The position numbers and the translations under genes were made by a program. The notes beneath the pieces are model-generated. The model was not told the DNA's origin. It saw nothing but the letters and a program-made list of their open reading frames with translations, and did not search any database. From Podospora bellae-mahoneyi (lineage: Eukaryota > Ascomycota > Sordariomycetes > Sordariales > Podosporaceae), in contig NW_026946359.1 of assembly GCF_035222275.1 (NCBI RefSeq), positions 4,216,001 through 4,280,000 on the forward strand: a stretch of 64,000 bases of DNA, written 5' to 3'. Below, piece after piece: positions 51,374 through 63,276 of this stretch (position 1 is its first letter; each line of letters opens with the position of its first letter).

Positions 51374-52027
51374 GTTGGTGGGAAGAGTTGTAAATTTCGA
51401 TCCCGTGGTGAATGCTTCGCCGGTCCACACGTGAGCCAGACGCGCCTCGACGCGGTCTTCACCTTTGAAGCAGCAGGAAGCTTTTAGGTCTGCATGACGC
51501 AGGAGTGCAGCTAGCTTGAGAGCACAGTGTATTTAACATGGATGCCCCTCTACGGAGTAGTGCAGGTGGTCTTTTGGAACCCAGGTGGCTTGGCGAGCAG
51601 CAGCCTGGGGCGACCAAGATACGGTAATCATCCACAACCACAGCCTGTCTGCCTTTCGGCGGCATGTGCGCTCTTGACCTATACCTTACCTTAACCTCCA
51701 CCATCAGTATTTTAAGGTTGGAGCCTCCAGGGCAGCTTGATTCAATTTTGGTGTGTTTTTCCAACCCACAGGTGTGAAGTGGGCTGGGTTCTTCTTACGG
51801 GAGACGGCCGACTGCTGCCAACCGGGCATCCCGCGTGTCTATCCGTCCTTTGCACCTGCAGAACACTGAACGGTGAAGCTGAACAAAAACACTCGGGATA
51901 AGAAAGAGACGGGCCTTTATCGTTTGCGCGCCGTCTCCTCCCGCGGCAGCCCGTTGCGGAACTCTGGTCAACGGGTCCAGCCTTTTCCATCTGCATTCCG
52001 TTCTATTCTTGAAAGGCATGTGTCGAT
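51374..52027. promoter_or_regulatory. Divergent promoter between CENP-H and ATG11
   Basis: These 654 bp separate the two start codons. No credible gene lies inside. Frames on the minus strand at 51459-52094 lack recognisable motifs and overlap ATG11 exon 1 in antisense. Confidence 0.6.
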
Positions 52028-55000
52028 ATGGCGTCACAGGTGTTGATTGCCCACACGGGTCAGCGCCTGCATCTTGACGCTTCCCAGGCCTCATCGTGCG
52101 TTACCCCTCCCCTACTGCTACGCTGTACCCGTGAGAGATGCTGACACTTTGAGCAGCTTGGACAACCTCAAGGCCACGGTGGCCTTGAATTTATCTATAC
52201 CCGCACAGTACATCATCGCGTTGACCCCCCAGGGAAGGCCCTTGAAGCCCCAAGCCACCCACACCGAGGTTAGTTAGTTTTCACCCTATGGATATGGGTT
52301 GGAGGACATGCGCAGCGTGATGAGGTTGGTCTAACGACGTTGAACAGAAAGAAATCTACATTTACGATAGTCGCCTAGCCCTAGGATCGTCCCCAGGAAC
52401 ACCGCCTCCTGCCCGGTCCGAGCTCCCTATGCCCAAGGAATACAGATTCTCAGACGCCCCGGACTTGATCGAAGACTCGCGCTCTATTCACGCATGGCAA
52501 GAGTTGTACAAGGCACGCCAGGTCTGGGCGTTCAGGGTGGTGGAGGATTGCAGGCAGATGGCTACCACCGCAGATGACCGCTACAGCGAAATCGATGTTA
52601 TGCTCCGTTGTCTCGATGCGGCTGTCACCAACCTCGAGTCTGTCATCCGAGGCCTGGAGCCCAAATATGCAGAGCTCACGAGATGGATTCCCACAGCCCG
52701 GGCTGACTATGCGGCATTGGCAACAGGATGGGAGGAGTATCTATCGCTTGCACGGAGCATTCCGGTTTCGTCGGCGATGGTCCGGTTCATGACCGGACAG
52801 GAGGTCAGCGGCACTAAGGCAAGGCTGCAGCGGCAGGCCACTTTGGAAGACCTGATTGATCTGGAAACTACCCGAAAAGCTGGCCGTTTGGCGCCAGCAG
52901 CCCTCCGCAAATTCAACAACAGGGTCGCAGATCTAGACAAGGCTGCGACACGCCTATTCCAAGATGCTGAGGATCTCTTCCGGGAGTTTGAGAGGACCAT
53001 GGCACGGTCAGCCATGGACCATTCTCGTGACGCACATCAGTTATTGCAGGACATTGAAGCGGTGGCCAATAAAATAGACACGGACTACCAAACGACGCTG
53101 GAGTACACGAGTTCGACCCGGGACGCCCTCTCGCAAATTTCCAAGATTGCGGTCAACCATACCGAGCGCTTGCTGCCAAGCATGGCAAAGCGAGCGGTCG
53201 AACTGAGCAACATGCTCCAGTATGCCACACAAGCCAGAAATACTCTTGCGGCCGAGTCCACAGAATTCATGCGGAGCATTGCCGATATCACGTCGCTCAG
53301 CAGCAGTGTCAAGGCTCAAATCAATGGGGTCAACCAAGAAGACGAGCTCTCCACGTTTGATCATCTCCGTCTCGTTCAACAAAGTCCGTACATGTACGCC
53401 TCCTTCGTCGTTGAGGCGATCAGGCGCCGCGAGTGGCTTGAAAAGGTCAAGCAAGACTCGTCCACCCTTGCCAACGAGATGGCTCTCTTTCAAGAAGAGG
53501 AGATCAAGCGGCGCAGAAAGTGGTACAAATCCATTGCGAACACATATGGGCCCCAAAATCCAACGTCAGAGAGTAATGTACCCGGCTTGGAAGTCAATCT
53601 GCTCGGAGAAGAAGAGAGCTGGCCGTCAATGACTCGAGGGGACCTGGAAGAGTTCTTTGCGCTCCTACAAATACCAAAGGCAGACCCCGAGATCGTGAAT
53701 GACGTGGGAAAGCTGGTGGCAGAGCTGAACAACCCTACAAGACAGCAGTCCAGGAGGATGAAGGCCTTTAAAAACGGCAGCGTGCATGAGGCTGCCCTCG
53801 GACGTAGTGGCTTGTTGATTCGCGGTGATGACGACCTACTCCGGACGTTGCAAGATGAGAAAGCTAAGCTGGAGGGCAAGCTTAAAACAGCAGAAAGTCG
53901 AGTGCGACGTCTGGAGGATTTGCTTCACCGCCAAACCCAAGCATCACGACCAAGTATCGGCAATCTATTCCAGGTCCCGAGCCAGCAGTTACCGGACCGC
54001 AATGACTCTACAATATCGGTCCGGTCACCTCGGATCACAGACGACCGGAGAGGATCCCTTGAGGGGGCTGACGTTTTGGCCCAACGAATTCAGCAGCTCG
54101 AGTCTGACCTTGCAGCTGAGAAGGAGAGATCGGCGGGTCTAGAAAGGGAATTGAATGTGCAGGTGGCCCAGCATAACAATATCAAGGGCCAGTTGAACGA
54201 GGTCAACTCGACGAAAAAGGACTTGTTGGAAAATATGGAGGCTCAAAAACGGGAGTTTGTGGAGGAGCGAAAGTCTTTCCAGGAAGAGATCCGGCAATTG
54301 CAACTGCGCCTGGAGCACACAGAAGACGAGATTGAACACTATGGTGAGTCAAGGGAGCATGAAAAAAACTCTTACGATGAGAGGATTCGCCTTCTTGAGT
54401 GCGAGGTGCTTGAGAAGCAGGACGCCCTCCTGAAATTTGAAGGCCAAGTTGAGGTCCTTCGTAAGGAAACAGGCTTGCAGCGGGAGAGGCTGGAGGCCCA
54501 GGAGCGGCAGTTGCAGCACGCACAAGACGAGCGGCAAGACCTAGTAAAGAAGGTCGAGGTGACAAGTGAGGAAGCGGGACATCATGTCAAGACGCTACAT
54601 TCTCTTTGGGGACTCTTGGCGCCAGACGCATCCATCCCAGTCGATCCCACTAAGCTTTCAGAAGTAATTGTTGGCAAAATTAACGATGTACTGTCTCGAC
54701 TGCAGAGGCTAGACGGAGATATGTCGCTTCTGCGCCTGGATCTCGATTCTTCTCAGAGCGCAGCCAAGATTGCGCAGGCGGAGAGGGCATCCCTGGAAGC
54801 AAGATTCGATACCTTGCGCAAGGCAGTTTCCGAGGAGAGGGCAAAGGTAGCTGCATTAGAAGGCCAACTGGCAGATAGTCGCAGCCAACTCCAACAGCTG
54901 CGCTCGAAATTGGCCGATGGTGAGACTGGTACAGAGTCTCTACGAAAACAGCTCGAGCAACAAGAAAAGAAAATCATGGTCATCACAGAGGAGCTGGCGT

Positions 55001-56373
55001 CGCGCACATCGCAGGTCAGCAGCATGGAAGAAGGCGCTCGGCTACTCAAGGAGAAGCTGAAGGAATCGCAGGTCCGGTTGTCGGAGCTGGGAGCTTGGTT
55101 TGAATCTCGGACCGAGCATGCAAAAGAAATTACCCAAAGGCTATACGCCCAGAACGAATGTTTGATACGCCTCCTTGAGCGGCTCGGGTTTTCGGTAACC
55201 CGTCAGGATGGCAACATGACGATACAAAAGGTTCCGAGGGCAGAACGCTCGACTCAAAGCACAAGTGAGTTGGATCCGAGCATGTCTCTTCGACGCTCCA
55301 CCACCCTTAACCTGCGCCCAGTTGCAGACAGTGGCGACCTGAAGCTGTTATACTGGATGGATAGCAACAACAGACAAAGCGAGTCAGCAAGGTATACCGC
55401 CTACTTGGAATCACTTGGCTACTTTGACATGGATGCTTTTTGCGAAACCGTGATACGCCGCGTTCGAGATATTGAAAATATTGCCCGGAAGTGGCGAGGA
55501 TACCGGGACAAGGCACACGCATTGCAAAAGGATGCTCACAACAAGATCGCCTTCAAACACTTCAAGGAGGGCGACTTGGCATTGTTTCTTCCTACCAAGA
55601 ATCAGGCAACAGGTGCTTGGGCGGCATTCAATGTGGGCTGTCCCCATTACTTTCTTCGCGAGCAAGAGTCGCACAGGCTGGACAATCGTGAGTGGATCGT
55701 TGCCAGAATCTCGCGGATCCAGGATCGCGTCGTAGATCTCTCCAAATCACTGCAACATCAGCCTGGAGATCGAAGGAGGGGGTTGTCTACAGACGCAGAG
55801 CCATCTAAGGACGACAATGACAACCCCTTCGGCCTGTCTGATGGTCTGAGGTGGTATCTGATCGATGCAGAGGAGGATAAGCCAGGTGCTCCGAATACGC
55901 CGGGCCTTGCAAAGTCTACAGTGACGGTAGCTGCCAATAAAGTCGAGGCCATGGCTGACATGCACACCCATGGGCGGTCGGGGTCCAAGTCTGGAGGGCT
56001 TGTGGGTCGTGGAGCTGCGCCGTCTGGCATTGAGGGGGTCAGCAAGACACTTTCCAAGAGTCTCGAGAGCCGTCGCTCTAGTACGGGCTCTAGAAAGGCC
56101 CTGCCCTTTGCGATTGGTGTTTCTCGAGGTCGGGACAGTGCCGTCGCTAGTGAGACAAACTCTCTCCGTGCTGCGCCAGCCGATACCCCGGTGGCCACAA
56201 GTCCTATACAACAGCATGCTGTGCCTCAGGTTACCACTCAAGCAGTTGATCCGAGGCAGACGATGGGTACCGACGGAGAAGAAGGAAGCTCAACGGAAGC
56301 AGCGTCAGCCCAACAGCCGCGACAATCGCTTTCTGAGGTGCGCAACCCACTTGATTCCCTCATCGGACCCTGA
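52028..56373 (+). CDS. ATG11: Autophagy-related protein ATG11 (selective autophagy scaffold, 3 exons)
   Basis: Atg11 links cargo receptors to the core autophagy machinery in pexophagy, mitophagy and related pathways at the vacuole and pre-autophagosomal structure. The exons are 52028-52095, 52157-52268 and 52348-56373, giving 1401 residues, within the range of filamentous-fungal Atg11. The N-terminus MASQVLIAHTGQRLHLD, SSLDNLKATVALNLSIPAQY and ALTPQGRPLKPQ is the ubiquitin-like start of the family, spread over two small exons. Long coiled coils occupy about residues 550-980. The conserved C-terminal Atg11 domain (about 1077-1234) includes DMDAFCETVIRRVRDIENIARKW (shortened here), FKEGDLALFLPTKN and WAAFNVGCPHYFL. 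A Ser-rich disordered tail follows. Exon phases agree. Confidence 0.95.
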
Positions 56374-56855
56374 AGCATACCTTTGCATTACCAGTGTTGA
56401 CAGGCTCAATGAAAAGCGGGTCTCTCACAGCTTGGAGCAGCCTGCACAGAGCGTTGGCCCTTCCGACCTTTTAAAGAGGAGTGTAGTCTGGGATTCCCTT
56501 TGGTACCTGGACGCTCGTTACGATATCGGACCACAGTACAGGCAGCCCTCGAGCTGAGGCTTGTTTGAAGCTGGCAACTCCCATGGGTTTATAAAGATCG
56601 CCTACGTAAAACAGGGGCAGAAATGGAGTCAAACAACATAGAATAATGTCAGGGAAGTCATGGCAGACCCTGCTGCATCATCAGGCTAGAATGTTTTCGT
56701 AATATGTCGTAAGCGGTGCATGCAATAGTACACGTGTAGGTACACAGTGATAATTACAGTTGAATTATACAATCCAGCCCGGTCCACTCCCCTGATTCAA
56801 CTTAGTGTTGACAGGCTACCATCTGGCCGTTGGCATGGGACGTTCCTTTTCTTTC
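56374..56855. other. Convergent 3' region of ATG11 and bL9m
   Basis: This is 482 bp between two converging genes, expected to hold both 3' UTRs. Nothing else was recognised. Confidence 0.6.
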
Positions 56856-57867
56856 CTATACGGCAGTCTTCTTCGACGCTGGCTGTGGCTCTTGTGTCTT
56901 CTCTTCACTGGGGAGAACCTCGACAGACCTGGTGATAGGCTCCATATCCGAGTTTCCAATCGACACCTTCACTTCGAAGCGTCCTAGCTCCTTGATCTTG
57001 TTGATTTCGTCCTTCAAACCTAGCACGGTGACATGAGCGGGCTCGATGTTGATCTGAGCCCCGTCCTCGTCGGCAGATATGCAGCTCTTTATCGAGCTCG
57101 CAATGTCCTTGGTTGATACAGAGCCATAGATCGCGAGGGGTCCCTGTGGGGTCTCCTGGGCCGCGGCGACAGCGACGAGAGGTGATATGGTTGCCGTATT
57201 AGATGGCGGGGCAGGAATCGGGATACGATAGAAGGTGATGGTTTTCGGAACAAGCCTTTCAAGAAGCTCACGCACTCTCTCCGGCTACAATCCAGCCACC
57301 GTTGTTAGAAAACAATTTGACCTTATCAAACGCTGGAAACAAGAAGAGTGCCCCTACCTTGATGGTCTTCTTCACAGGCTTGGCGGCCTGCTGAGGTTCG
57401 GCTACCGGGGCAGGTGGTTTCGCGGCAGGTAATTGCTCCAGCACCTTCATATCGACAAACGTCGGGTCCCTCTCGCCGACATCATCCTTGGGGGACAGGC
57501 CGAGCTCCTTGAAGCGGGCTACAGTCATATATTCCGCCAATTTGCGGGGAAACCACTCGTTGCGCATGCGGCCGCGCTCGACACGGAAGATGGCATCTAA
57601 ATGGAAAGAAGAGGATTAACAAGCCTCCCTTTGAATTTTGTGAGGGGAGGCAGTGGTTTAAAGTATACCTTTCCTGCCAAACTTGGGGATATTTGCTAAT
57701 AGGCGGACGACAACTCCTTTGTCGCTGGGGACGAGATGGGTGGACTTTGCTCGAGTCTGAACCAGTGGGAGGGAGTTGACGGGACCGTTGGGGGAGAGAA
57801 AGGGCTGTGCTAGCCTCCGCATGCACCAAAGGCATGCTGGCGATCTGCTCACCACTGGTCCCGCCAT
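56856..57867 (-). CDS. Mitochondrial large-subunit ribosomal protein bL9m (MRPL50-like, 3 exons)
   Basis: It is a component of the mitochondrial 54S large ribosomal subunit. The exons are 57669-57867, 57358-57596 and 56856-57284, giving 288 residues. The N-terminus MAGPVVSRSPACLWCMRRLA with a following Arg- and Lys-containing stretch looks like a mitochondrial presequence. The L9 core follows: KGVVVRLLANIPKFGRKDAI, FRVERGRMRNEWFPRKLAEYMT. An Ala/Pro/Lys linker (AKPPAPVAEPQQAAKPVKK) precedes a C-terminal domain with GPLAIYGSVSTKDIASSIK and VLGLKDEINKIKELGRFEVK, the usual L9 C-domain pattern. Intron phases agree. The ATG at 57867 is the first in frame; upstream in-frame sequence only has a TTG. 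Confidence 0.92.
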
Positions 57868-58126
57868 CGTGACGGGTCGAATGGGACGTGGAGGGTCGGA
57901 CAACGGGCGTGTGAATTGGAATCACAGCTCCAAAAAATCGAGACCGGGAGCTATGGATAATGTTCGGTTGGGGTCCACCCACAGTTTTTGCCAGGATCAA
58001 TTCGGTTACCGTAATTTACGGCCCTCTGGCTGTATTCCGTAACTTAAATACATACCTTACATACATCTCGACCATAATTAGGACGTTGTTTCTACTTGCT
58101 ACTGCCTTTGCAGATCCAGGAAACGT

Positions 58127-59648
58127 CTATTTCCAGGCAAGCTTCTCTCCGCGACCCAACTGACCGAGCCAGCGCTGCAGGTCTAGCACCATTCCCTCGA
58201 CCAAGTCCGTTTCGACTATTCCTTCTTGCCAGCTCAGGCTGATACAGATATCTCCACCAGCAACCCCGGCGACGTTGACCCCTATCGCGGCTCCTGCGAC
58301 CGTTGCTCCTTGAGACATGATTGAGCGACGGATCTGCCAGCCTGGCTGGAGATGGCTTCCACCTGGGATGCCGTGAATCGACCCGATGTTAGATACCTCC
58401 CATGTCGTTTCCCTCGGTTTACCTATCTTTGAAAGCCAGTATTTTCTCCAGTTTGTGACCCAGCTCAGCATACTGATGATATCGTCCTTCGGCACAGTCT
58501 CTAGGTGTTTCTTCATTCGACCCCTTAGGCTGACTGCGGTCTTCCAAATACCGTCCTCGTCCCTATCCCCATGGATCTCATGTGACTCAAAATGATGCGC
58601 CTGGGTGGTAACTAGAACTCCAAAGAGAGCTCCAGGCTTTCCGCTTGGTGGATGGTCTGAAATATAGGGCCTTAGATCTATTGGTGTTGAGCTGCAGAAT
58701 GCTTGGGCATCTTTGGCGGGAACAAGCTTGGCGATAGAAGCCAGTACGAGCGAGTGAAGCAAGGGCGTCAGTGTCGTGCCGTGTTGTCTGCATATAGCGA
58801 GAACAGATGGCGCCACCTCCGCAGGAACTACAATCAGGCGAAGGTTTGTTTGGAAGGGCTCGGGGGTGATTAGCTTTCCAGTCCATGGGATTGCCTTCGA
58901 CGGTCTTGAAAGCCAGGCGGGACCGAGCTCTCTGAAAAGAGTACCCAATACAAAACCCCAGGACTGTTTGAAAGCCACCACCGCTTCCAAAGGAAGACTG
59001 AGCTGCTGGCTGGGCGGGAGGCTTAGAACATGGTCGGAAAGTTGTATCGGGCGCACTGAGGGGCAGGCCAACTCATTAAGGAGATTGGTGTGAAAAGCCG
59101 CAGTGCTTCTGCCATCCGCTATTGAATGATGCACTGCGAAGATGACATCAAAGGCAAGGACTCCATTTGCTGGATGAGGGGTGGCAACAATGATCACCTT
59201 CCACGGAGGCCGGCTCGAGATATCAGGAAAGTATTGATCGTGTTGATGCTCCAGTTTTTGGATAAGCTCAACGTCGAGGTCCTTCGATACCTCGTGGTAT
59301 TCGAGGTGGAGGTGGAGGTTGATGGCCGATAGGAATACAAAATATGGACTGGATGTTTCCTCATCTTTTATACCCACTCTCAGCGACGGAATGTCAAAAA
59401 CCACGCTGGCGAGGGCTCTCTCAAACACCTCATAGACAGACTGGCCTTGAACTCCGGATGTGGGGACTGTGTAACGACAAGTATTGATCACGCACTTGTA
59501 AAAGCCGAGGGCGTGCCTCGATGAAGAGTATCTTTCACTGTCACGAGTGGTCAGACGAGTCTTGTGCGCAGATAAGCCTTGAGGTTTCGCAGCAAAAACA
59601 TACGTACCACGGCCCGAGGGCTCGGGCTTGTCGGTGCCCGGTCTCCAT
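58127..59648 (-). CDS. Alcohol acetyltransferase-like acyltransferase (AATase/condensation fold, 2 exons)
   Basis: The exons are 59608-59648 and 58127-59537, giving 483 residues. The short first exon METGHRQARALGP joins CERYSSSRHALGFYKCVINT across a 70-bp intron; the LGPxERYSxxRHxLGFY motif is characteristic of the N-terminus of this family. The HxxxD catalytic motif appears as AVHHSIADGRS at about residue 160. Later blocks (FCSSTPIDLRPYIS, WEVSNIGSIHG, SLSWQEGIVETDLVEGMVLDL) match the C-terminal half of the fold. Members use acetyl-CoA to acylate alcohols or other acceptors; the substrate here is unknown. No polyketide or peptide synthase lies nearby in the window. It could also be called a condensation-domain-like protein. 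Confidence 0.88.
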
Positions 59649-60234
59649 CATATGTAGATGTTTGTGGGATCAAACGGTCAGACTTTGAAACGACCCGCCA
59701 ATGCGGAAGCCAGCCCGGAGTGCAAGGCGGGACGGGGTGCGGCATTGCGGGGGACCAGGGCAGCCTCACGGCGCTAGCGCAGGCCAGCACGGCCAGCCCT
59801 GCATGGGGTGGATACGTCGACGCGCCAAGCTATCCACGTCCAGTTGGCAAGCTGTGCTGCCTGTCTATTTCGTCAGACCCAGGCGCATGCAGAAACAGCA
59901 AGCAGCCTTGAAGATTCCATGGCTCTCACTTGACAATTGGGCTGCAATTGCAACTGTCATTCCCGCCATGCGCGCCCGCGCAGTTCAAATTCCAGCTCAT
60001 GTGTTCCGCGCCTTGTCATGATTCATCTGGTCGAGCTTTCTTTGTGACAACGCATTCGCGCCTCAACCGTTGTCGCCCAACCATCAATCACTTCGACGAT
60101 ACATATAGGGGCACATACAGATACTTCAAGGGCGCGCGCTGCCTCTCCGTCCAGCATCTGACCAATTCACCCTGTCCCTCGCCCTTCTCACACTCGGACA
60201 CTCGGCCTACCTACCTACTCTGAGGCGCAACACC
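59649..60234. promoter_or_regulatory. Divergent promoter between acetyltransferase and DEIR-repeat protein
   Basis: These 586 bp separate two start codons. The plus-side ATG sits in CACCATGG, a strong fungal initiation context, after a CT-rich leader (about 60160-60225). No gene is recognised inside. Confidence 0.6.
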
Positions 60235-63200
60235 ATGGACCGCGACAAGGACAAACCCGACCACCGGTTTGCGCAGACGACACGTGCGATCGCCCCGCTC
60301 ACGATTACAAGCGCTTCCAAGCGGAGGAGTCTATTCTCTCGTCCAAACCTCAATGATGATGGAACCCGACCTGCCAGTGCCGACGCGCCCGCTGAGAGCC
60401 GAGTTGGCTCGCCGAACAACACAAGAATTCCTCGCCTTGCCCAACATCGAGGCAAATTTACGATGGAAGATGCCTACCGCTTGGCCACAGAAGAGGAAGA
60501 GGCCGCAGCCCGAGGATCCCCAAGTCCCGCGCCACGAACATGGCGCTCACGTCGGGAATCCAGCGAGAAGAACACTTCAAAGCTGCCTGGTGTCGGAGCT
60601 CTCGGGACCCAACATCGCAGGACGATGACAAGCAAATCCACGGATGCGGTGGGTGGGGATAGGGTCGGTTTGTCAATGGGCCTTGGTGGCCGGTCGCTCC
60701 GAAGCAACATTTCCGACAGCAGCTTTGACGAAAAGATTCGCCAGCACGCCCTTGCGCAAGGAGACCCCGAAGCACCGATCTCACACAGTAACAGCGCTTC
60801 GTCTAAAGCTGGTTTGGGAACCAGAATACTAGAGACTGGGAGAGGATTGGTACGGAGGAGTAGTCGTGGCAGTCCCGAGGGCCATGCTTCACCTCGCAAC
60901 CCCAAGACTACAACAGCCGGCAATAGGTTTTCTGGCTTGTTATCGAGGAAGAAGCGAGAATTGAGCAGCTCAACACAGACGCCTGATCTGGCGGATTGGA
61001 TCCGGTTTAGTGATGGCTCTGCTGGAGATTTGGCTCGGCCAGCGTCCAACCCGCTGTTGCGCCCCACCTCTGCGCCACCGGACCAAGAGTCTCCTGAAAG
61101 GAGTTTCGCATGGGAAGCAGAGAACGACTTCACAGCTGGCGACCTGCAGGTCTCTGAAAGCCCTGCAGTCAGTCTCGGTCGAAGTAACACCAAGATCGAT
61201 GAAATACGAGCACTCGAAGCTGAACACAGTGATAAGGATCCCGAGAGCAACCCCAACTCTTGGAAGAATCTCCGGATCGACGAGATCAGAAATCGCGAAG
61301 TTGAAACTGCGTCCAAGCCGCCGGAACTCACCGCTGCGCCGCGCGAGGTTATGGAGCAGACTGCATCGCAGGATCGAGACCTCACAACCCGAAGCCGATC
61401 CGAAAGCAACACAAGTACTAAGATGGATGAAATTAGATCGCGGGAGATTGAAAGAGTGTCTAGGAGAGCCATCACCACCGCTCAGCTGGGGAAAATCCGG
61501 GAGAGAAACGCCGAGCTAACGTCGCGCTCGCCATCGCCCGATATGGGGCGGAAACCCAGCGCGGAGCCTCTGCGTTCTTTTTCCCCGCCGGACGAACAGA
61601 GTTGGAGAAGGGGATCCGATGTGGCCAACTCTGCTTCACAAGTACGAGAGCCAAGCGCTCGCCAGAACTCGGTCTCTGCAGCTCTAAACAGTTACGATGA
61701 AGATGGTCCAGTTATCGATGACCATGATAGACAACAGAGACTTAGTGAAAATGCAGAGATCCGACGCCGTGGCTCACGAGGCAGAGATGAGTCGCGAGAT
61801 GTCTTGCGCAGACTGTCAGCCGCGGCGATCACAAATCAGCTCACTGACCTGCCAGCGTCTGGCATTTCTGAGGGTGTGTCTGGGCGTGAAAGACCTCGGC
61901 AATCCAGCGGAAGTCTTCGACAAAGGATGTTTGCCGGTGCTAAGGGTGACGGCAAACCCACTGTCGGTTTTGTTGGACTTCGGAGGAATGATTCGATGGA
62001 ATCCAACCTGACAAAGCGGTCAAGCTTTATCCTCTCAGAGTCTGACCCTACAGAGCGTATAGAAGGTGAGATGAATCTATTTGCGCCACATGAAAACCAG
62101 TCTGAACGCGGGTCTCTTCGGGCATTATCTCCGGAGCCAGAAGAAGTCACGCCAGACAAAACACCCAAACCCTCCAAGCCTGATCCTCTCATGATGCCCA
62201 CTCCTCGGGTAACAGGTGCTTTTGTCGAAACACCCGCGACGGTCAAGGTTGAGAAAAGAGAGGAGGATGACATCAAACCGCAGCCAGACAAACACGATGA
62301 ACTTCCTGCGGAGCGAGGCAGAAGGGGTGAAAGCGTACCGACACAGCCCAAACAAACTCAGTCATCCCGTGGTGACAGGATGTCGAGGCGTTCCTCTTCG
62401 ATCTCTGTCCGACGTCGTGCAAGGTCGCTGTCGAGAGGTCGACCCTTGATCAATTCTGGCAAACCCCCAACTGTCCGAGATGACATACTAGAAATACAGC
62501 GAGCCAACCAGATCGACGATTCCACTTTGGATGATATCGCCGACCTCATGTTGAAACAAGACGCCAAAGGCCACGACTCCGAGGCTATTGAGATCAAGAC
62601 CAACGATGGCGGCGATGATGAAAAGGACACAGGCGATCAGGATGCTCAAAGATTGAGACGAATGAGCAGGAGTCTGCAGAACGGGATCATGAATATTCGC
62701 ACCGCGAAGCAGGGAATTCAGAGACTGGAGGATCAAGTTGCGCATGGCAATCTCAAGAGTGCGGCCGACGATGCTAGCGAAACCGAACACACACACAGCA
62801 AACATGACGTTGATGCCCTGTGTCCCATCTGTCAAGGAAACGAACCAACCGCGACAACGACCCTCACTTACGTTCACTTGCCTCTACCTCGACTGTGGCA
62901 TCACCAGCCGCGTTTCAAGCTTACATTTCTCGGCCTTTGCGTCTTTCTTCTTTCTCTTTGGTACATTGCTGAGTCCTGTATGTGCCACTTATACTGCAAG
63001 CCTCCGTACTGCGGCCCAGGTGAGCCTTGTAACTGGGATATTGAATATCCTTCTTGGGGCTTCACGATTCCGTCAAAGTTGGACGAGTGGGTCACGGGGG
63101 GACAAGGCAAGCACCTTGTGCAGGAGTGGACTCCCGAGGTCACAGAGTGGATGATTGGCTTGTGGGACACGGCTATGAGTACTGACCCTGAGTCGACCGT

Positions 63201-63276
63201 CGCAACCCGCTGGAGCCATAGCGCGAACCGCAGACGTAGAAGACGGGTGCTCAGGCAAGGAGGCTTAAATCACTAA
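60235..63276 (+). CDS. Large single-pass membrane protein with DEIR repeats, function unknown
   Basis: This is a single exon of 1013 residues. Most of the chain (1 to about 800) is disordered, rich in Ser, Arg, Pro and Glu. Four imperfect repeats of the form (T)KxDEIRxxExE occur at about 320, 346, 396 and 416 (TKIDEIRALEAE, LRIDEIRNREVE, TKMDEIRSREIE, LGKIRERNAE). A helix at about 808-838 (LQNGIMNIRTAKQGIQRLED) precedes a CPIC motif near 863. One membrane segment, FKLTFLGLCVFLLSLWYIAE, spans about 893-912, followed by a Cys-rich segment (CMCHLYCKPPYCGPGEPC) and a C-terminus with aromatic residues. The topology suggests a long cytosolic or nucleoplasmic N-terminus and a short disulphide-capable lumenal C-terminus. 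I recognise it as a protein type seen in other ascomycetes but know no function. Confidence 0.85.
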   Translation: MDRDKDKPDHRFAQTTRAIAPLTITSASKRRSLFSRPNLNDDGTRPASADAPAESRVGSPNNTRIPRLAQHRGKFTMEDAYRLATEEEEAAARGSPSPAPRTWRSRRESSEKNTSKLPGVGALGTQHRRTMTSKSTDAVGGDRVGLSMGLGGRSLRSNISDSSFDEKIRQHALAQGDPEAPISHSNSASSKAGLGTRILETGRGLVRRSSRGSPEGHASPRNPKTTTAGNRFSGLLSRKKRELSSSTQTPDLADWIRFSDGSAGDLARPASNPLLRPTSAPPDQESPERSFAWEAENDFTAGDLQVSESPAVSLGRSNTKIDEIRALEAEHSDKDPESNPNSWKNLRIDEIRNREVETASKPPELTAAPREVMEQTASQDRDLTTRSRSESNTSTKMDEIRSREIERVSRRAITTAQLGKIRERNAELTSRSPSPDMGRKPSAEPLRSFSPPDEQSWRRGSDVANSASQVREPSARQNSVSAALNSYDEDGPVIDDHDRQQRLSENAEIRRRGSRGRDESRDVLRRLSAAAITNQLTDLPASGISEGVSGRERPRQSSGSLRQRMFAGAKGDGKPTVGFVGLRRNDSMESNLTKRSSFILSESDPTERIEGEMNLFAPHENQSERGSLRALSPEPEEVTPDKTPKPSKPDPLMMPTPRVTGAFVETPATVKVEKREEDDIKPQPDKHDELPAERGRRGESVPTQPKQTQSSRGDRMSRRSSSISVRRRARSLSRGRPLINSGKPPTVRDDILEIQRANQIDDSTLDDIADLMLKQDAKGHDSEAIEIKTNDGGDDEKDTGDQDAQRLRRMSRSLQNGIMNIRTAKQGIQRLEDQVAHGNLKSAADDASETEHTHSKHDVDALCPICQGNEPTATTTLTYVHLPLPRLWHHQPRFKLTFLGLCVFLLSLWYIAESCMCHLYCKPPYCGPGEPCNWDIEYPSWGFTIPSKLDEWVTGGQGKHLVQEWTPEVTEWMIGLWDTAMSTDPESTVATRWSHSANRRRRRRVLRQGGLNH

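Noticed and set aside
60474-61478. 334-codon minus-strand frame within the DEIR-repeat gene
   Set aside because: Long, but antisense to a clear coding sequence with biased Ser/Arg codons that suppress stops on the other strand; Ser/Leu-rich and motif-free.
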